A DNA stretch of 64,000 nt from Sulfitobacter sp043557345 (GCF_043557345.1 NZ_JBIFFV010000005.1:124001-188000), one strand, 5' to 3'. Shown: positions 16,401 to 25,853, counted from the first letter of the stretch. The notes: generated by a model from the sequence alone, not told the origin. Made by a program: numbers and translations.

Positions 16401-17675
16401 TTAGCCCGGCATGGCAATCTGGCGGCGGCCTTCGGTGAAAATGACCCGTTTGCCCGCTTCGATCTCACGTTGGAACAGGCCGGTGATGATGCGCATGGCC
16501 TCATCCCGGCCCGAGGCGGCAAAACGCCGGGCGGAGCGGACGCGCAGGTTGTTGTCAAAGCCGCGGGCGGCATGGGCCCAGAGCATCGGGTGCAGTTCGG
16601 TCATGTGATCCCGCACGATCCAGCGCGCGCAATCGGCGATCTCGGCCCGCACGGCCCCGGCGGCATCCCCTGTCTCTGCCGCCTGACCGATGGCGCTGGC
16701 GCAATAGGCGGCCAGCAGGTTGGCGGTATGCGGATCGGGGCGGCGGGCAAGGATGTCGTGCAGCCCTTCGATGAAAAAGGGCACATCAAGGTTGGCACAG
16801 GCTTGCGCATCGCAACTAATCGCGTCAAATTGCACCCAAGTGTAGCCGCCCGCGCCCCAAGTCTTTTCGGTCCGCGCGGCGGTGCGGCGGGCCTCGAGTT
16901 CCAACTGGTCATATGAGCCATGCCACCTTGGCAGAAGGTGGTTGCCCATGGCCCGCATGGGGCGCGGGTTTGCGGGGTTCAGGTCGATGAGCCGCGCGTA
17001 GCGGTCCGCCACGGCGCGGGCGTCACCGCCGGTTCCCCCAAGCAGGCCACAGTGCGTCGCCGCGAGCAGAGGCGAGGCGGCTGTGTCCTTGTCGAATGGC
17101 GCGAGGATTTGCTCGGCGCGTTCAAAATGCGCGGCGAAGGCCGCATGGTTGCGGGCGGGCACGTCGCTGTCCCAGCCCGTGCCGCGCCAGGCCCAGCCGA
17201 TGTCCATATGGGCCTGCGCCACGATGGCGGCAATCATGGCGTTGCCAGCGTGATCTTCCAGCACATGTTCCAGCGCTTCGATCCCGGCCATCAGCGGCGC
17301 GTCACTGGCCGGTTTGCCGTCGTAAAGCGCGTGTTCCGCGGCGAGAATCACATCCGCTCGCGCGCCAAAGGCCATCAGCTCGGCCACCGGCATGGCGCCC
17401 GGTGTCATCTCGCGGTTCTTGTCGGCGTCGTGCAAAAGCTCCGCCATCTCCTCCCAACGTTCTTGGCGCACCAGCCATTGCGCGCGGTATTGGTGACGGT
17501 CGCGCTGCATCTCTTCGGCGGTGGGGTCGGGGCAGGAAATGCGCAGCAGCGCGTCACGTGGCGCGCGGCGGCGCAGGAGCGGCATTTCAAGCGGCTCGAA
17601 CTCGCAGGCTTGGGGCGCCGGCTTGGCAAAGAACCCTTGCAAGGCGGACGGGATCATATGCGAGAGTTTCTTCAT
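16401..17675 (-). CDS. Conserved protein of unknown function, helical-repeat-like
   Basis: A 424-residue protein I do not recognise as a named family. It is mostly Ala-rich amphipathic helix (AAIVAQAHMDIGWAWRGTGW, FAAHFERAEQILAPFD, ALLRISCPDPTAEEMQRDRHQYRAQW), which suggests a TPR-like solenoid. No signal peptide, membrane segment or catalytic motif is evident. The start MKKLSHMIPSALQGFF looks like a soluble amphipathic N-terminus. It is divergent from the lytic transglycosylase. The codon pattern is like that of its neighbours, so it is a real gene; similar proteins probably exist across Roseobacter genomes. Confidence 0.75.
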   Translation of the reverse strand: MKKLSHMIPSALQGFFAKPAPQACEFEPLEMPLLRRRAPRDALLRISCPDPTAEEMQRDRHQYRAQWLVRQERWEEMAELLHDADKNREMTPGAMPVAELMAFGARADVILAAEHALYDGKPASDAPLMAGIEALEHVLEDHAGNAMIAAIVAQAHMDIGWAWRGTGWDSDVPARNHAAFAAHFERAEQILAPFDKDTAASPLLAATHCGLLGGTGGDARAVADRYARLIDLNPANPRPMRAMGNHLLPRWHGSYDQLELEARRTAARTEKTWGAGGYTWVQFDAISCDAQACANLDVPFFIEGLHDILARRPDPHTANLLAAYCASAIGQAAETGDAAGAVRAEIADCARWIVRDHMTELHPMLWAHAARGFDNNLRVRSARRFAASGRDEAMRIITGLFQREIEAGKRVIFTEGRRQIAMPG

Positions 17676-17906
17676 CTGGGGCCGGTCCTGCCTGCTGTTT
17701 GTCGGTGATTTAGGTTTGACCGGGCAATGGGGCGGAACCGTGTCCGGCGTGCGGAGCTTTCGGGAAAATTCTGCAGCGCAGTCGGGCAGGCGGGGGCGAT
17801 CCTTCGCGACAATCCGGCGGCGCGGCGGGCGCTGTTTCCCGATCAGAGGAAATCTGCCGATCCCGCGCCCCCGCCGCGCTTGCCAAGCGCGTTTCGGGGC
17901 GGTCTT

Positions 17907-18668
17907 ATGCGCGCCATGAAACCTGCCATGATTGCCCTAATGCTCTGCGCCAGCCCCACCATGATTTGGGCCGAATTGCCCAAACAGCCCGCCCCGGTGG
18001 TAGAGGTGGATAACGTGGTGCAGGCCGCTGCCACATCTTTGTCCTTCCCCGATACGGTCGAGCCCGAGGACGCACCGCCCGCGCTTGAGACTGCGCCCTT
18101 CACCACAACGCTGCGCCCGCCCGCGCGCCCGGGCAATCTGCCGCGCACCCGTTGGCAGCATATGCGGGGGCATTCGCTGTGGACCCGTGCGGCAATCTCG
18201 GCGCTGAAATCCCATGGCAAGCCCCTGGTGGATATGGTGCCCGCCGATGTGGCGGAGTGGTGCCCGGCCTATCCCACGGCATCCGACAGCCAGCGCCGCG
18301 CCTTTTGGGTCGGCTTCATGTCGGCGCTGGCCAAACATGAAAGCACCTATCGGTCTTGGGCCGTGGGCGGCGGTGGCCGCTGGTATGGGTTGTTGCAAAT
18401 CCTGCCGGGCACCGCGCGGGGCTATAAATGCAATGTCGGCAGCGGTGACGCGCTCAAGAACGGGGCCGCGAACCTCAGTTGTGCCGTGCGGATCATGGCG
18501 ACGACCGTGCCGCGCGATGGGGTGATCGCCGGAAACGGCAGGCGCGGCGTCGGGGCCGATTGGGGGCCGATGCGCAGCGCCTCCAAACGGGCGGATATGT
18601 CCCGCTGGCTGCGGCAGCAGTCCTATTGCAAACCGTTGAAGGCGACCCGGCCCCGGAGCCGTCCGTAG
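17907..18668 (+). CDS. Periplasmic lytic transglycosylase (SLT domain)
   Basis: Start at 17907 (MRAMKPAMIALMLCASP, with a second possible Met at 17916) gives a signal peptide ending near MIWAE. The body is 253 residues. A Pro-rich linker leads to a lysozyme-like SLT domain with the catalytic glutamate in AKHESTY and the following GRWYGLLQILPGTARGY, equivalent to the GLxQI motif. Such enzymes cleave peptidoglycan between MurNAc and GlcNAc with anhydro-MurNAc formation. An in-frame extension upstream to 17727 lacks the character of a leader and is not used. The stop is 1 base before the convergent membrane-protein gene. Confidence 0.87.
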   Translation: MRAMKPAMIALMLCASPTMIWAELPKQPAPVVEVDNVVQAAATSLSFPDTVEPEDAPPALETAPFTTTLRPPARPGNLPRTRWQHMRGHSLWTRAAISALKSHGKPLVDMVPADVAEWCPAYPTASDSQRRAFWVGFMSALAKHESTYRSWAVGGGGRWYGLLQILPGTARGYKCNVGSGDALKNGAANLSCAVRIMATTVPRDGVIAGNGRRGVGADWGPMRSASKRADMSRWLRQQSYCKPLKATRPRSRP

Positions 18669-18669
18669 A

Positions 18670-19131
18670 TCACTGGATCAGCGTGAAGTGATGCCGCTCC
18701 GTCGCAACGCCGCGGGCCTGAAGCGCGGCTTCCAATGCGCGGTGCGGTGGGGTGGCCTCAAAGGGCAGTTTGATCTTGCGGCCCGTGTGAAGAATAACCG
18801 TCGCGCGCACGGACATATCAAGGCGCGTATCGAGCCGAACCCGGTCGACCTGCGCCAGCGCGATTTTCGCATCCCGTTTGCCGGTGAACCACGACAGGCT
18901 GTGCTGGTCGAGCGTCAGTCCGCTCGCTGGATTGCTGAAGACCTCCCATAGCGCGGGCAGGGTAAAAAGCCCCAGCAGCCCCACAAGCCACCCCGAAGCG
19001 TCGAGCCAGTGCCACGCCGCGCCGAGGGCCAGCCAGATTAGCGGCAACAGCATCAGGGCCGTCCGGCTGCGGGCATGGCGGCGATAGGTATAGGCCGCCA
19101 TGCCCACTGTCTGAATAGGCGTGTCAGGCAC
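18670..19131 (-). CDS. Small membrane protein with PH-like cytoplasmic tail, unknown function
   Basis: A 153-residue protein with two closely spaced hydrophobic segments (TALMLLPLIWLALGAAWHWL, and a second about residues 46-62), followed by a soluble part (ALAQVDRVRLDTRLDMSVRA, then VILHTGRKIKLPFEATPPHRALEAAL) that looks like the bacterial PH-domain proteins of small two-TM architecture. The GTG at 19131 overlaps the pepN stop by 8 bases; an ATG at 19101 is an alternative start. It probably forms a transcript with pepN. No function can be assigned. Confidence 0.7.
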   Translation of the reverse strand: MPDTPIQTVGMAAYTYRRHARSRTALMLLPLIWLALGAAWHWLDASGWLVGLLGLFTLPALWEVFSNPASGLTLDQHSLSWFTGKRDAKIALAQVDRVRLDTRLDMSVRATVILHTGRKIKLPFEATPPHRALEAALQARGVATERHHFTLIQ

Positions 19132-21682
19132 CGCGAATGCGGCTGAGCATCTCGGAGGTGTCCCGGCTGAGATCGGGGCTGGCGAGGATGCGGTCGAGTT
19201 GGGTCTCGATCATCTCTTGCCGCGCCATGTCGTAGCGCCGCCATGTCTGGAAGGCCGAACACATCCGCGCCGTGGTCTGCGGGTTTACCGGGTCGAGTTT
19301 GATCAGCCAGTCGGCCAGCAGCGCGTAGCCCTTGCCGCTCTCATGGTGGAACCCGGCGTGATGCATGGCAAGGCTGCCAAAGACCGCGCGGAAGCGGTTG
19401 GGGTTCTTCCAGTTGAAATCGGCGTGTTCGGTAAGCCTGCGCGCCACTTCGGCAGCCTCTTCCGGTGCAGCTTGGCTGACTTGCAGCCCGAACCATTTGT
19501 CCATCACCAGACGGTCCTCCCGCCACTGCGCCTCGAAGGCCGCCAATGCCTTGTCGCCCTGACCCGCACGCAGCAGGGCGGCGAGCGCGCTGAGCTGTTG
19601 GGTCATGTTGTCGGCCTCGTCGAACTGCGCCTGTGCACGGGCCGGTCCTTCGACGCGGGTCAGCAGGGCAAGGGCCGCGTGGGTCAAGGCGCGTTTGCCC
19701 GATTGCGCCGCATTGGGCTGGTAGGGGGCATCGACCCTATGACGGTCAAAAAGATCGCTCAACAGCGCGGCGAACCGTTCGGCCATGGCGTCGCGGGTGG
19801 CCTCCACCGCCTGATGGATCGCCGCCGGATCCGGCGTTTTGCCAGCGTCATGAAGGGTGCTGGCCAGATCGGCATGGCTGGGCAGCCCCAGCATCAGCGC
19901 GCGGTAGGCAGGCTCAAGGGTCTCATCCTCCAACACGGCCCGCAGGGCGGCGAGCCAAGCGTCATCGGGCGCGCGGTCTTCGGTGATCGCGGCCTGCAAG
20001 GATTGCCGCGCCAAGGTGCGCCCGGCCTCCCACCGGTTGAAGGGATCGCTGTCATGCGCAAGCAGCAGCAGCCGCTCTTCTTTCGAGAGGTCTTGATCCA
20101 GCACCACCGGGGCGGAGAAGCCACGCAGCACCGAGGCCACGGGGCGCGCATCCAACCCGTCGAAGGTGAAGCTCTGTTCGGCCTCGGTCATCTCCAACAC
20201 GCGGGAGGGGGCGACTTCGGCCCCATCCGCGCCGATCAGACCCACGGTGATGGGCAGAACCTGCGGTTTGGGCTCGGGCGTGGCGATGCTGGGCGGGGTG
20301 TGCTGGGTAAAGGTCAACGTAAAGATGCCCTTGCCCGCATCCCAAGCCTCTGCCACCGAAAGACGCGGCGTGCCCGCCTGCGAATACCAGCGCTTGAACT
20401 GGCTGAGATCGCGGCCCGTAGTGTCTTCGAACACCTTCAGCCAATCTTCGATCGTCGCCGCGTCGCCATCGTGACGCTGGAAATAGAGGTCCAGCGCCTT
20501 GGCATAGGCGTCATCGCCCACCAAGGTCTTGAGCATGCCGATCACCTCGGCGCCTTTCTCATAGACGGTGGCGGTGTAGAAGTTGTTGATCTCCTGAAAG
20601 CTTTCGGGCCGCACCGGATGGGCCAACGGGCCTTGATCCTCGGCGAACTGACGTGCGCGCAGGTCGATCACATCGCCGATGCGTTTCACGGCCGGAGAGC
20701 GCATATCGGAGGTGAACTGCGCGTCGCGGTAGACGGTCAGCCCTTCCTTGAGGCAAAGCTGGAACCAATCCCGGCAGGTGATGCGGTTGCCGGTCCAATT
20801 GTGGAAATACTCATGAGCGATGATCGCTTCGATCCGCTCGAAATTATCATCCGTCGAGGTTTCGGGCGAGGCGAGAACGGCGGCGGAGTTGAAGATGTTC
20901 AGCCCCTTGTTCTCCATTGCCCCCATGTTGAAATCATCCACCGCGACGATGTTGAAGATGTCGAGGTCGTATTCGCGGCCATAAACCTCTTCGTCCCATT
21001 TCATCGACGCCTTCAGCGCCTCCATCCCAAAGGCGCATTTGCCCTCATCTCCGGGGCGTACATAGAGGTTCAAATCGACCTCACGGCCCGACATGGTGGT
21101 GAAACGGTCGGAATGTGCGACCAGATCGCCCGCCACCAGCGCGAAAAGATAGGCAGGCTTGGGCCATGGGTCGTGCCACTGGGCATGGTTCTGCCCCTGT
21201 GCCACCGGGTTGCCGTTGGACAACAGAACGGGATGCGGGCCGTTGATGGTCACGGTGAAGACGCTCATCACATCGGGACGGTCGGGGTAATAGGTGATCT
21301 TGCGAAAGCCTTCGGCCTCGCATTGGGTGCAATACATGCCGCCCGACATATACAGCCCTTCGAGGGCGGTGTTGCCCTTGGGGTCGATCTGGACCTCGGC
21401 CTCCCAGACGAAGGGGCCGTCGGGCACATCGCAGGTCAGACCGCGCTCTGTGACCTGCGGGGTGACCGGCTTGCCGTCGATCTGCGCGGAGATAAGCTTG
21501 AGTTGTTCACCATGCAGGAAAAAGTCAGCATTCTGCGCCGCCGGGTTGGGACGAAAGGCGATGCGGCTTTTAACCCGCGTCTTATGGGGATCAAGGTCAA
21601 AGGTCAGGGCCACCTCATCCACCAGAAAGCCGAAGGGCTGGTAATCACTGAGATAGATCGTTTGGGGGGTGGCGTCGCGCAT
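19124..21682 (-). CDS. pepN: Aminopeptidase N (M1 zinc peptidase)
   Basis: An 852-residue M1 aminopeptidase that trims N-terminal residues from peptides in the cytosol. The exopeptidase motif is GAMENKGLNIFN; the zinc site is HEYFHNWTGNRITCRDW (H290, H294, then a Glu in LKEGLTVYRD). The C-terminal half has the alpha-helical domain of the E. coli PepN subfamily. The start at 21682 is set by GGAGG five bases upstream; a longer open frame to 21802 is not supported. It is divergent from a small membrane-protein gene. Confidence 0.96.
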   Translation of the reverse strand: MRDATPQTIYLSDYQPFGFLVDEVALTFDLDPHKTRVKSRIAFRPNPAAQNADFFLHGEQLKLISAQIDGKPVTPQVTERGLTCDVPDGPFVWEAEVQIDPKGNTALEGLYMSGGMYCTQCEAEGFRKITYYPDRPDVMSVFTVTINGPHPVLLSNGNPVAQGQNHAQWHDPWPKPAYLFALVAGDLVAHSDRFTTMSGREVDLNLYVRPGDEGKCAFGMEALKASMKWDEEVYGREYDLDIFNIVAVDDFNMGAMENKGLNIFNSAAVLASPETSTDDNFERIEAIIAHEYFHNWTGNRITCRDWFQLCLKEGLTVYRDAQFTSDMRSPAVKRIGDVIDLRARQFAEDQGPLAHPVRPESFQEINNFYTATVYEKGAEVIGMLKTLVGDDAYAKALDLYFQRHDGDAATIEDWLKVFEDTTGRDLSQFKRWYSQAGTPRLSVAEAWDAGKGIFTLTFTQHTPPSIATPEPKPQVLPITVGLIGADGAEVAPSRVLEMTEAEQSFTFDGLDARPVASVLRGFSAPVVLDQDLSKEERLLLLAHDSDPFNRWEAGRTLARQSLQAAITEDRAPDDAWLAALRAVLEDETLEPAYRALMLGLPSHADLASTLHDAGKTPDPAAIHQAVEATRDAMAERFAALLSDLFDRHRVDAPYQPNAAQSGKRALTHAALALLTRVEGPARAQAQFDEADNMTQQLSALAALLRAGQGDKALAAFEAQWREDRLVMDKWFGLQVSQAAPEEAAEVARRLTEHADFNWKNPNRFRAVFGSLAMHHAGFHHESGKGYALLADWLIKLDPVNPQTTARMCSAFQTWRRYDMARQEMIETQLDRILASPDLSRDTSEMLSRIRGA

Positions 21683-21785
21683 TGGGCCTCCAGTCGCGGG
21701 AACGTAATTGGTCCGGGAAATGTTATGTCTCCAGAAGGCCGCCTGCAAGCCGAGCTGCCCCAACTTCGACCAATGAGGTGTATCA

Positions 21786-22010
21786 ATGTCCGCCCCCGAC
21801 ACCGATACCGAAACGCAGAAGAAACGTCATCGTCCTGCTTTGATCGGTATCAAAACCGCGATCATCGCAGGGGCGCTCTTGATGATCGCCGGCGTCGTTT
21901 ATGCAGTTTTGCAAGCCACCGACCCCTCGCCGGACGGGGATGTGCAGCCCGTGGACGGCCCGGTGGAGGCCGAACCCGTGATCGCCACCCCGGAGCCGGT
22001 GGCGAACTAG
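21786..22010 (+). CDS. Small single-pass membrane protein
   Basis: A 74-residue protein: a hydrophilic N-terminus with basic KKRHRPALIG, one strong membrane helix (about residues 23-43: TAIIAGALLMIAGVVYAVLQ) and an acidic Pro/Glu-rich tail. The ATG has GAGGTG seven bases upstream, and codon use resembles the neighbours. It lies between divergent pepN and glcB. Function is unknown; an N-in, C-out anchor is likely. Confidence 0.65.
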   Translation: MSAPDTDTETQKKRHRPALIGIKTAIIAGALLMIAGVVYAVLQATDPSPDGDVQPVDGPVEAEPVIATPEPVAN

Positions 22011-22100
22011 CGCCGCGACCGCCTGCCAGCCGCTGCTTGCGCCCCTTTGCCTTTCTGCTAGACCTTTCACAAAGGTATCCAGCGCGGGAGAGGGCGGAGA

Positions 22101-24269
22101 ATGACGGCTAGAATTAACAAGAACGGTTTGCAGGTAGAGCCCGCACTAGTTGATTTCATTGAAGGATCGGCGCTGCCGGGCACCGGTGTAGAGGCGGAAG
22201 GCTTCTGGGCGGGGCTGTCGGACCTCGTGCATGACCTTGGGCCAAAGAACCGTGCGCTGCTTGAGAAACGGGCCGAAATTCAGGCCAAGATCGACGATTG
22301 GCACCGCACCCGCGCAGGCAAACCCCATGACGCGGATAGCTACACCGCATTCCTGCGCGAGATCGGCTATCTTTTGCCGGGAGGACCGGCGTTCCAGATT
22401 GAAACGCAAAACGTGGACCCCGAAATTGCGCAGGTGCCTGGGCCGCAGCTTGTGGTCCCGATCACCAACGCCCGCTTCGCGCTCAACGCCGCCAATGCGC
22501 GCTGGGGGAGCCTTTATGACGCATTCTACGGCACCGATGCGCTGGGCGATTTGCCGATGGGCAAGGGATATGACGCCGAACGGGGTGCGCGGGTGGTGAC
22601 ACAGGCAAAAGCCTTTTTGGACGAGGCCGTGCCGCTTTCGGCGGGCAGCCATGCGGATTTGGCCGGGTATCGCGTGGTGGATGGGCACCTCGAAGGTGTG
22701 ATGGCACAGGATGCGGCCCCTTGCGGCTTGGCTGATTCAGCACAGTTTGCGGGCTACCGGGGCGCGGCGGAAGCGCCGGATGCGATCCTCTTGCGCAACA
22801 ACGGGCTGCATATCGAGATCAAGATCGACCCCGACCACGCGATTGGCAAGGACGACCCCGCCAGCGTTGCGGATGTGATCATCGAATCTGCCCTCTCGAC
22901 CATCATGGATTGCGAAGACAGCGTCGCGGCGGTGGATGCCGAAGACAAGGTGCTGGCCTATGGCAACTGGCTGGGGCTGATGAAAGGGGATCTTGCCGAA
23001 ACCTTTGAAAAAGGCGGCCAGACCGTCACCCGCCGCATGGCCGAGGACCGTCGCTATACCGCGCCCGATGGGGAGGGGGAGGTCACGCTGAAGGGCCGCT
23101 CTCTGATGCTGGTGCGCAATGTCGGCCATCTGATGACCAACCCCGCCGTGCTCGACCGCGAGGGGCGTGAGATTGGCGAAGGGCTGATGGATGCGATGGT
23201 CACCACGCTGATCGCCATTCATGACCTCAAACGCGCGGGCGGCAACTCGGTCACCGGCAGCGTCTATGTGGTGAAGCCCAAGATGCACGGGCCCGAGGAA
23301 GTTGCCTTTGCGGACGAGATTTTCACCCATGTGGAAAAGACACTCGGCCTGCCGCAATATACCGTGAAGCTCGGCATCATGGACGAAGAGCGCCGCACGA
23401 GCGCCAACCTCATGGAATGTATCCGCGCCGCGAAACACCGTGTGGCCTTTATCAATACCGGCTTCCTCGACCGTACGGGGGACGAGATCCACACCAGTAT
23501 GGAAGCCGGTCCGATGGTGCCCAAGGGCGAGATGAAGAACAGCGCTTGGATCGCCGCCTATGAGGATCGCAACGTCGATATCGGCCTCGCGTGCGGTTTG
23601 CAGGGCCGCGCGCAGATCGGCAAGGGCATGTGGGCCATGCCCGACCGTATGGCCGAGATGCTCGAGGCCAAGATCGGCCACCCGCAGTCCGGCGCCAATT
23701 GCGCATGGGTGCCATCGCCCACAGCGGCCACCCTGCACGCTACACATTACCATAAGGTTAACGTCTTGGCGCGGCAGGAAGAGATCAAAGAGGGCGGCGC
23801 GCGCGCCTCGCTCGACGCGCTGCTGACCATCCCGGTGATGGAGGGCCGCAACCTCAGCACCGAGGAAATCACCCGCGAGATCGAGAACAACGCGCAGGGC
23901 ATTCTGGGCTATGTCGTCCGCTGGATTGATCAGGGGGTCGGCTGCTCCAAAGTGCCGGACATCAACGATGTGGGCCTGATGGAAGACCGCGCCACCTGCC
24001 GCATCTCGGCCCAAGCGCTGGCGAATTGGCTGCATCATGGCGTCATCAGCCGCGCGGAAGTCGAGGCCGCGCTGAAAAAGATGGCAGCCGTGGTGGACCG
24101 TCAGAACGCCGACGATCCCAGCTATCGCCCCATGGCGCCGGGCTTTGACGGGGTGGCCTTTCAGGCCGCCTGCGATCTGGTGCTGAAGGGGCGCGAACAG
24201 CCTTCGGGCTATACCGAACCGGTGCTGCACGCGCGGCGGTTGGAGCTGAAGGCACAGAGCCGAGGTTGA
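22101..24269 (+). CDS. glcB: Malate synthase G
   Basis: Malate synthase G condenses glyoxylate with acetyl-CoA to malate; in Rhodobacteraceae it serves glyoxylate from C2 compounds and the ethylmalonyl-CoA pathway. The 722 residues match the G isoform rather than the shorter A form. Family motifs visible: MDCEDSVAAVDAEDK, GLMKGDLAETFEK, RVAFINTGFLDRTGDEIHTS, and near the end CSKVPDINDVGLMEDRATCR, which includes the catalytic Asp region. It has its own start at 22101 after GGAGAGGGCGGAGA. No isocitrate lyase is nearby. Confidence 0.97.
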   Translation: MTARINKNGLQVEPALVDFIEGSALPGTGVEAEGFWAGLSDLVHDLGPKNRALLEKRAEIQAKIDDWHRTRAGKPHDADSYTAFLREIGYLLPGGPAFQIETQNVDPEIAQVPGPQLVVPITNARFALNAANARWGSLYDAFYGTDALGDLPMGKGYDAERGARVVTQAKAFLDEAVPLSAGSHADLAGYRVVDGHLEGVMAQDAAPCGLADSAQFAGYRGAAEAPDAILLRNNGLHIEIKIDPDHAIGKDDPASVADVIIESALSTIMDCEDSVAAVDAEDKVLAYGNWLGLMKGDLAETFEKGGQTVTRRMAEDRRYTAPDGEGEVTLKGRSLMLVRNVGHLMTNPAVLDREGREIGEGLMDAMVTTLIAIHDLKRAGGNSVTGSVYVVKPKMHGPEEVAFADEIFTHVEKTLGLPQYTVKLGIMDEERRTSANLMECIRAAKHRVAFINTGFLDRTGDEIHTSMEAGPMVPKGEMKNSAWIAAYEDRNVDIGLACGLQGRAQIGKGMWAMPDRMAEMLEAKIGHPQSGANCAWVPSPTAATLHATHYHKVNVLARQEEIKEGGARASLDALLTIPVMEGRNLSTEEITREIENNAQGILGYVVRWIDQGVGCSKVPDINDVGLMEDRATCRISAQALANWLHHGVISRAEVEAALKKMAAVVDRQNADDPSYRPMAPGFDGVAFQAACDLVLKGREQPSGYTEPVLHARRLELKAQSRG

Positions 24270-24321
24270 GGCCGCGGCGCGAAGCGCCTATGTTCGGGCC
24301 ATGGTGAAAAAGAGGTAACTC

Positions 24322-25104
24322 ATGGCCCGACCCGTCGTAGGTATCATCGGCAATTCCTACCTGCTGAACGATCAATATCCCGTCCACGCGGGCGGGCAGA
24401 TGAACACCGAAGCGATTGCCGAGGTCTCGGGCTGTCTGCCGCTCATCGTGCCGAGCGATCCGCGCTTTGTCTCGGTCGAGGAATTGCTGGAAGTTTGCGA
24501 CGGTTTCCTGCTGACGGGCGGGCGGCCCAATGTGCATCCCGAAGAATATGGTGAGCCCGAGACGGAAGCACATGGTGCCTTTGACCGCGCGCGCGACGCC
24601 GTGGCGCTGGCGCTGGTGCGGGCCTGTGTCGCGCGGGGCCAACCCTTCCTCGGCCTTTGCCGCGGGTTTCAGGAGGTGAACGTTGCGATGGGCGGGTCGC
24701 TCTACCCCGAAATTCGCGATCTGCCGGGGCGGATGAACCACCGGATGCCACCCGACGGCACCATCGAAGAGAAATTCGAACTACGCCATGACGTAAGCTT
24801 TACCGAAGGCGGCGTGTTCCACCGTGTGATGGGCGCGTCCAAAGTGCTGACCAACACGCTACACGGGCAGGGGATCAAGGAACCCGGCCCGCGCGTGGTG
24901 ATCGACGGCCACGCGGATGACGGCACCCCCGAGGCGATCTATATCAAAGACGCCCCGGGCTTTACTCTCGCCGTGCAGTGGCATCCCGAGTGGAACGCGG
25001 CCAATGACCCCGTTTCGCGCCCGCTGTTCGAACATTTCGGCGCAGCCGTGCGGGCTTGGGCGGCGGATGGGTCGGCCATGCCGGTGATGACCGCCGCACA
25101 ATAG
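24322..25104 (+). CDS. Gamma-glutamyl-gamma-aminobutyrate hydrolase-like (peptidase C26)
   Basis: A 260-residue class-I glutamine-amidotransferase-fold hydrolase. The nucleophile is C113 in PFLGLCRGFQEVNV. The catalytic His-Glu pair is in LAVQWHPEWNA. FLLTGGRPNVHPEEYG marks the PuuD-like subfamily, which hydrolyses gamma-glutamyl-GABA in putrescine breakdown. No other putrescine-pathway genes are adjacent, so the true substrate remains open. It begins 52 bases after glcB. Confidence 0.88.
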   Translation: MARPVVGIIGNSYLLNDQYPVHAGGQMNTEAIAEVSGCLPLIVPSDPRFVSVEELLEVCDGFLLTGGRPNVHPEEYGEPETEAHGAFDRARDAVALALVRACVARGQPFLGLCRGFQEVNVAMGGSLYPEIRDLPGRMNHRMPPDGTIEEKFELRHDVSFTEGGVFHRVMGASKVLTNTLHGQGIKEPGPRVVIDGHADDGTPEAIYIKDAPGFTLAVQWHPEWNAANDPVSRPLFEHFGAAVRAWAADGSAMPVMTAAQ

Positions 25105-25235
25105 GGCCGGGCGTAGCGGGCCGGGGGCGCTTGTCGCGCTCTGATGGCCGGTCGCCCGCTTTTCGGGTTGCGACCGTCTGCATCGCGGCGCAGCTGCCCC
25201 GCCGATCCCCGCAATGAAGCCGCCAACGGGGGCTT

Positions 25236-25249
25236 ACCTTAACGCCGCT
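25236..25249. repeat. 14-bp direct repeat, left copy, with inverted copy at 25298-25307
   Basis: ACCTTAACGCCGCT here is identical to 25854-25867. Ten of its bases recur in inverted orientation at 25298-25307, so the transcript of this end can fold with a small inner hairpin (TGCGC/GCGCA). The repeat ends on the first + strand base of the complement of the transposase-like gene's TGA stop. Confidence 0.7.
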
Positions 25250-25821
25250 CAACTGTGCAGCCTGCGCAAAGGCGCAACGGGCGAGATTGCATGGTTCAGC
25301 GGCGTTACATCGTGGTTCAAGACCGAGTCCTCGTCCGCGCGCCGTGGCGCTGTACGATCCGAGCAGGCGCGGCTGTAGGAACTGTAGGGCCAAGCCTCTG
25401 GACGGTCGCAATAGCCTGCATGGACAGGGCTGAGGTGCACCAAGCTGCAATGCCGGTCGAAATCTGCGGGGTCGCGGATCCGATGCTCCCAGAAACGGCG
25501 CTGCCAGATCCCTTTCTCGCCGCGTTTGATCTGCCGCAGACTGCGATGCGGGGCCGGGGGGAGATGGCGGGAAAACCGCCCCTTCCACATGCCGATCCGA
25601 TTGCCGTAATCGTTGTCGTTCGGCGGCAGGGTCCAGACCGTATGAAGCACATCCGGCAAGATGGCGATGGCGTCGATCCGGAAGGGTTTGCGCGCCATAG
25701 TCTCACGCATGGCTTGGCGCAGGGCCGTGATATGCCGCAGCAGCGCATCATCATCGCGCCGCGCGAGGCGCAGGGTAAAGAAATAGCTGTTCGGGCCATG
25801 GGATGAAGGGCTGTCTTTCAT
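25249..25821 (-). CDS. REP-associated (Y1/IS200-like) transposase homologue, catalytic residues altered
   Basis: A 190-residue protein of the REP-associated tyrosine transposase (RAYT/TnpA-REP) group: family segments AIAILPDVLHTVWTLP, EKGIWQRRFWEHRIRD and VHLSPVHAG line up in order. Active members have a His-x-His in LPDHLHxxW and a Tyr before IHxNP. Here the first His is V58 (H60 kept), and the expected Tyr is L127. If the alignment is right, the DNA-nicking chemistry is lost although the frame is intact. Single-copy RAYTs are vertically kept genes rather than mobile ones. Short repeats flank it (separate entries). AGGG lies close to the ATG, a weak ribosome site. Confidence 0.72.
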   Translation of the reverse strand: MKDSPSSHGPNSYFFTLRLARRDDDALLRHITALRQAMRETMARKPFRIDAIAILPDVLHTVWTLPPNDNDYGNRIGMWKGRFSRHLPPAPHRSLRQIKRGEKGIWQRRFWEHRIRDPADFDRHCSLVHLSPVHAGYCDRPEAWPYSSYSRACSDRTAPRRADEDSVLNHDVTPLNHAISPVAPLRRLHS

Positions 25822-25853
25822 GGCCCTGAGCTTGGCGCAGCTTGGTTAAAGCA

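Noticed and set aside
19121..22111. A 996-codon open frame on the plus strand opposite pepN
   Set aside because: Same explanation: pepN on the minus strand has zinc-site motifs and a Shine-Dalgarno, while the antisense translation is compositionally odd and matches no family.
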